From contig DOCI01000003.1 in NCBI GenBank assembly GCA_003503535.1, forward strand, positions 27,215-36,064: a stretch of DNA of 8,850 nucleotides, read 5' to 3'. Position numbers and translations under genes: made by a program. The stretch comes from Planctomycetaceae bacterium (GTDB taxonomy: Bacteria > Planctomycetota > Planctomycetia > Planctomycetales > Planctomycetaceae). Every line of letters begins with the position of its first letter. The first letter of the stretch is position 1. Below are positions 7,884 to 8,850 of this stretch, one piece after another. The notes beneath the pieces were generated by a model, which saw only the letters and a list, made by a program, of their open reading frames with translations, searched no databases and was not told where the DNA came from.

Positions 7884-8660
7884 TCAGTTCGCTCGATAAT
7901 TTCGTTCGGGAACTGGAGAACGAATCAAGCCGAGTGGACGGAGTGAGAGGACAATCAGGAAGCCTGCTAAAAATCCGCCAATATGAGCCCACCAGGCAAC
8001 ACCACTCGATTCGGTCCCTCCCAGACTGTAAGTCCCCTGCAGGAGCTGGAAAACGATCCAGATTCCCAGAAAGACTTGAGCGGGCAGCATCACCGTGAAG
8101 AAAATGACGAACAGGGGAACGAGCGTCATGACTTTTGCGTGGGGATATAGAATAAAATAAGCCCCCATGACACCCGCGATGGCACCACTGGCTCCTATTG
8201 TCGGAATTGTCGATTCCGGCATGCTCAAGTAATGTGCCAGACTTGCCAGTACTCCGGCTCCCACATAAAACAAAAAGTAGCCAATGTGCCCCAGACAGTC
8301 TTCGACATTATCTCCAAAGATAAACAGAAACAGCATATTGCCCAGAAAGTGCATCCAGCCACCGTGCAGAAACACGCAAGTTGCCAAAGTCAAAAATGGT
8401 GCAACGGCTGATGGGGCGGCAGGACGTTCTACAAGTTCGACTCTCCCCGGGACAAGTTGGGCGGACCGATACTCCTGAACCATCACTTCCGAATCCGGAT
8501 GGCTCACCCGGGCGGGAATCATTCCATAACGCTCAACCAGATCGGGAGCTCCTGGCGGCTGAGACAGCTGAATCAAAAAGGCAATCGTACAGCTGGCCAT
8601 CAACAGATAATTGACATAAGGCGTGCTGCGTGAAGGAATCGTATCGTGAAGTGGAATCAT
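7884..8660 (-). CDS. Rhomboid family intramembrane serine protease
   Basis: A 258-residue polytopic membrane protein. The catalytic dyad is visible: S158 in GASGAIAG and H226 in WWAHIGGF. The conserved [13 protein letters not shown] block at 99-111 supplies the His/Asn residues (H104, N108) that stabilise the oxyanion in rhomboids. Hydrophobic segments lie near residues 16-34, 86-116, 125-145, 152-172, 176-192, 194-211 and 220-240. A soluble stretch of about 50 residues (35-85) between the first two is typical of this bacterial subgroup. Rhomboids cleave transmembrane helices of other proteins within the membrane; the substrate here is unknown. The ATG at 8660 is preceded by a weak GAAAG at 8670-8674, 9 nt away. 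The gene converges with the hydrolase and is not part of the DUF1501 cluster. It appears complete with an Arg-rich C-terminal tail. Confidence 0.93.
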   Translation of the reverse strand: MIPLHDTIPSRSTPYVNYLLMASCTIAFLIQLSQPPGAPDLVERYGMIPARVSHPDSEVMVQEYRSAQLVPGRVELVERPAAPSAVAPFLTLATCVFLHGGWMHFLGNMLFLFIFGDNVEDCLGHIGYFLFYVGAGVLASLAHYLSMPESTIPTIGASGAIAGVMGAYFILYPHAKVMTLVPLFVIFFTVMLPAQVFLGIWIVFQLLQGTYSLGGTESSGVAWWAHIGGFLAGFLIVLSLRPLGLIRSPVPERNYRAN

Positions 8661-8772
8661 GCAAATTGACTTTCAGCGATTGAAGCCGGGACTCATTTGT
8701 TGTCTCTCGATGGGATGAAACCCCTCGCCTTCAGACGAAACCTTCAGTGCCCTGTTCCAATAAAAATTAGGG

Positions 8773-8839
8773 TGTCACTGGCTTTGCCAGCGCATCGCAG
8801 TTTAAGCCTCGACTTACACTGGCGTAGCCAGTGGCACAC
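8773..8839. repeat. Pair of CACTGGC/GCCAGTG palindromes upstream of the rhomboid gene
   Basis: CACTGGC-GTA-GCCAGTG at 8817-8833 is a perfect 7-bp stem with a 3-nt loop. CTGGC-TTT-GCCAG at 8778-8790 is a 5-bp stem of the same core. The left flank GTGTCACTGGC (8773-8782) is also nearly the inverse of the right flank GCCAGTGGCACAC (8827-8839), so the two hairpins can nest in one larger cruciform. This looks like a REP-type intergenic repeat and is unrelated to the element at 7723-7847. Confidence 0.65.
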
Positions 8840-8850
8840 AACCCGAAGCT

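Noticed and set aside
8673..8696. Seven-codon minus-strand upstream frame (MSPGFNR) ahead of the rhomboid start.
   Set aside because: It is too short to judge, has only a poor ribosome binding site, and shows no regulatory codon pattern.
1..8850. Search for tRNA, rRNA, CRISPR arrays, toxin-antitoxin pairs or phage genes.
   Set aside because: No cloverleaf-like sequence, regular spaced repeats, or small paired genes of that kind were seen by eye.

Overview
The window reads as chromosomal DNA of a planctomycete, probably from the Planctomycetaceae-like lineages with roughly 50% GC. The main reason is the gene content. A large secreted c-type cytochrome protein with the PSCyt1/PSCyt2 (DUF1549) and PSD1 (DUF1553) domains is paired with DUF1501 proteins, a combination that is massively expanded in Planctomycetes. 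The short palindromic intergenic repeats fit as well. I cannot fix the genus from the sequence alone.

Layout. Positions 1-100 carry an intergenic repeat, cut by the window edge, followed by about 340 bp without a recognisable gene. Positions 445-6633 hold a same-strand cluster of three exported proteins: a Tat-type DUF1501 protein, a 1084-residue two-CXXCH cytochrome/DUF1549/DUF1553 protein with an inserted concanavalin-A-like domain, and a second Tat-type DUF1501 protein starting 7 nt after the previous stop. After a 165-bp gap comes a haloalkane-dehalogenase-like (HLD-III/OleB-like) alpha/beta hydrolase at 6799-7725. It converges on a minus-strand rhomboid protease (7884-8660). The intergenic space between these convergent genes is mostly filled by a 125-bp palindromic element with perfect terminal inverted repeats. 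The last 190 bp, upstream of the rhomboid gene, holds a second, unrelated family of palindromes.

How the genes may work together. The three-gene cluster looks like one exported module: a haem protein with a putative sugar-binding domain, sandwiched between two members of the alkaline-phosphatase/sulfatase-like DUF1501 family. Such modules are thought to act outside the cytoplasm on complex (perhaps sulfated) polymers, but no substrate is visible here and the biochemical role of these families is not established. The hydrolase and the rhomboid look like separate transcription units.

The most interesting non-genic signal is the small mobile-looking element. The copy at 7723-7847 begins exactly at the hydrolase stop codon, and removing it with one TA regenerates a TAA stop. 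A second copy, 84% identical over 100 ungapped bases and in opposite orientation, sits at the left edge of the window.
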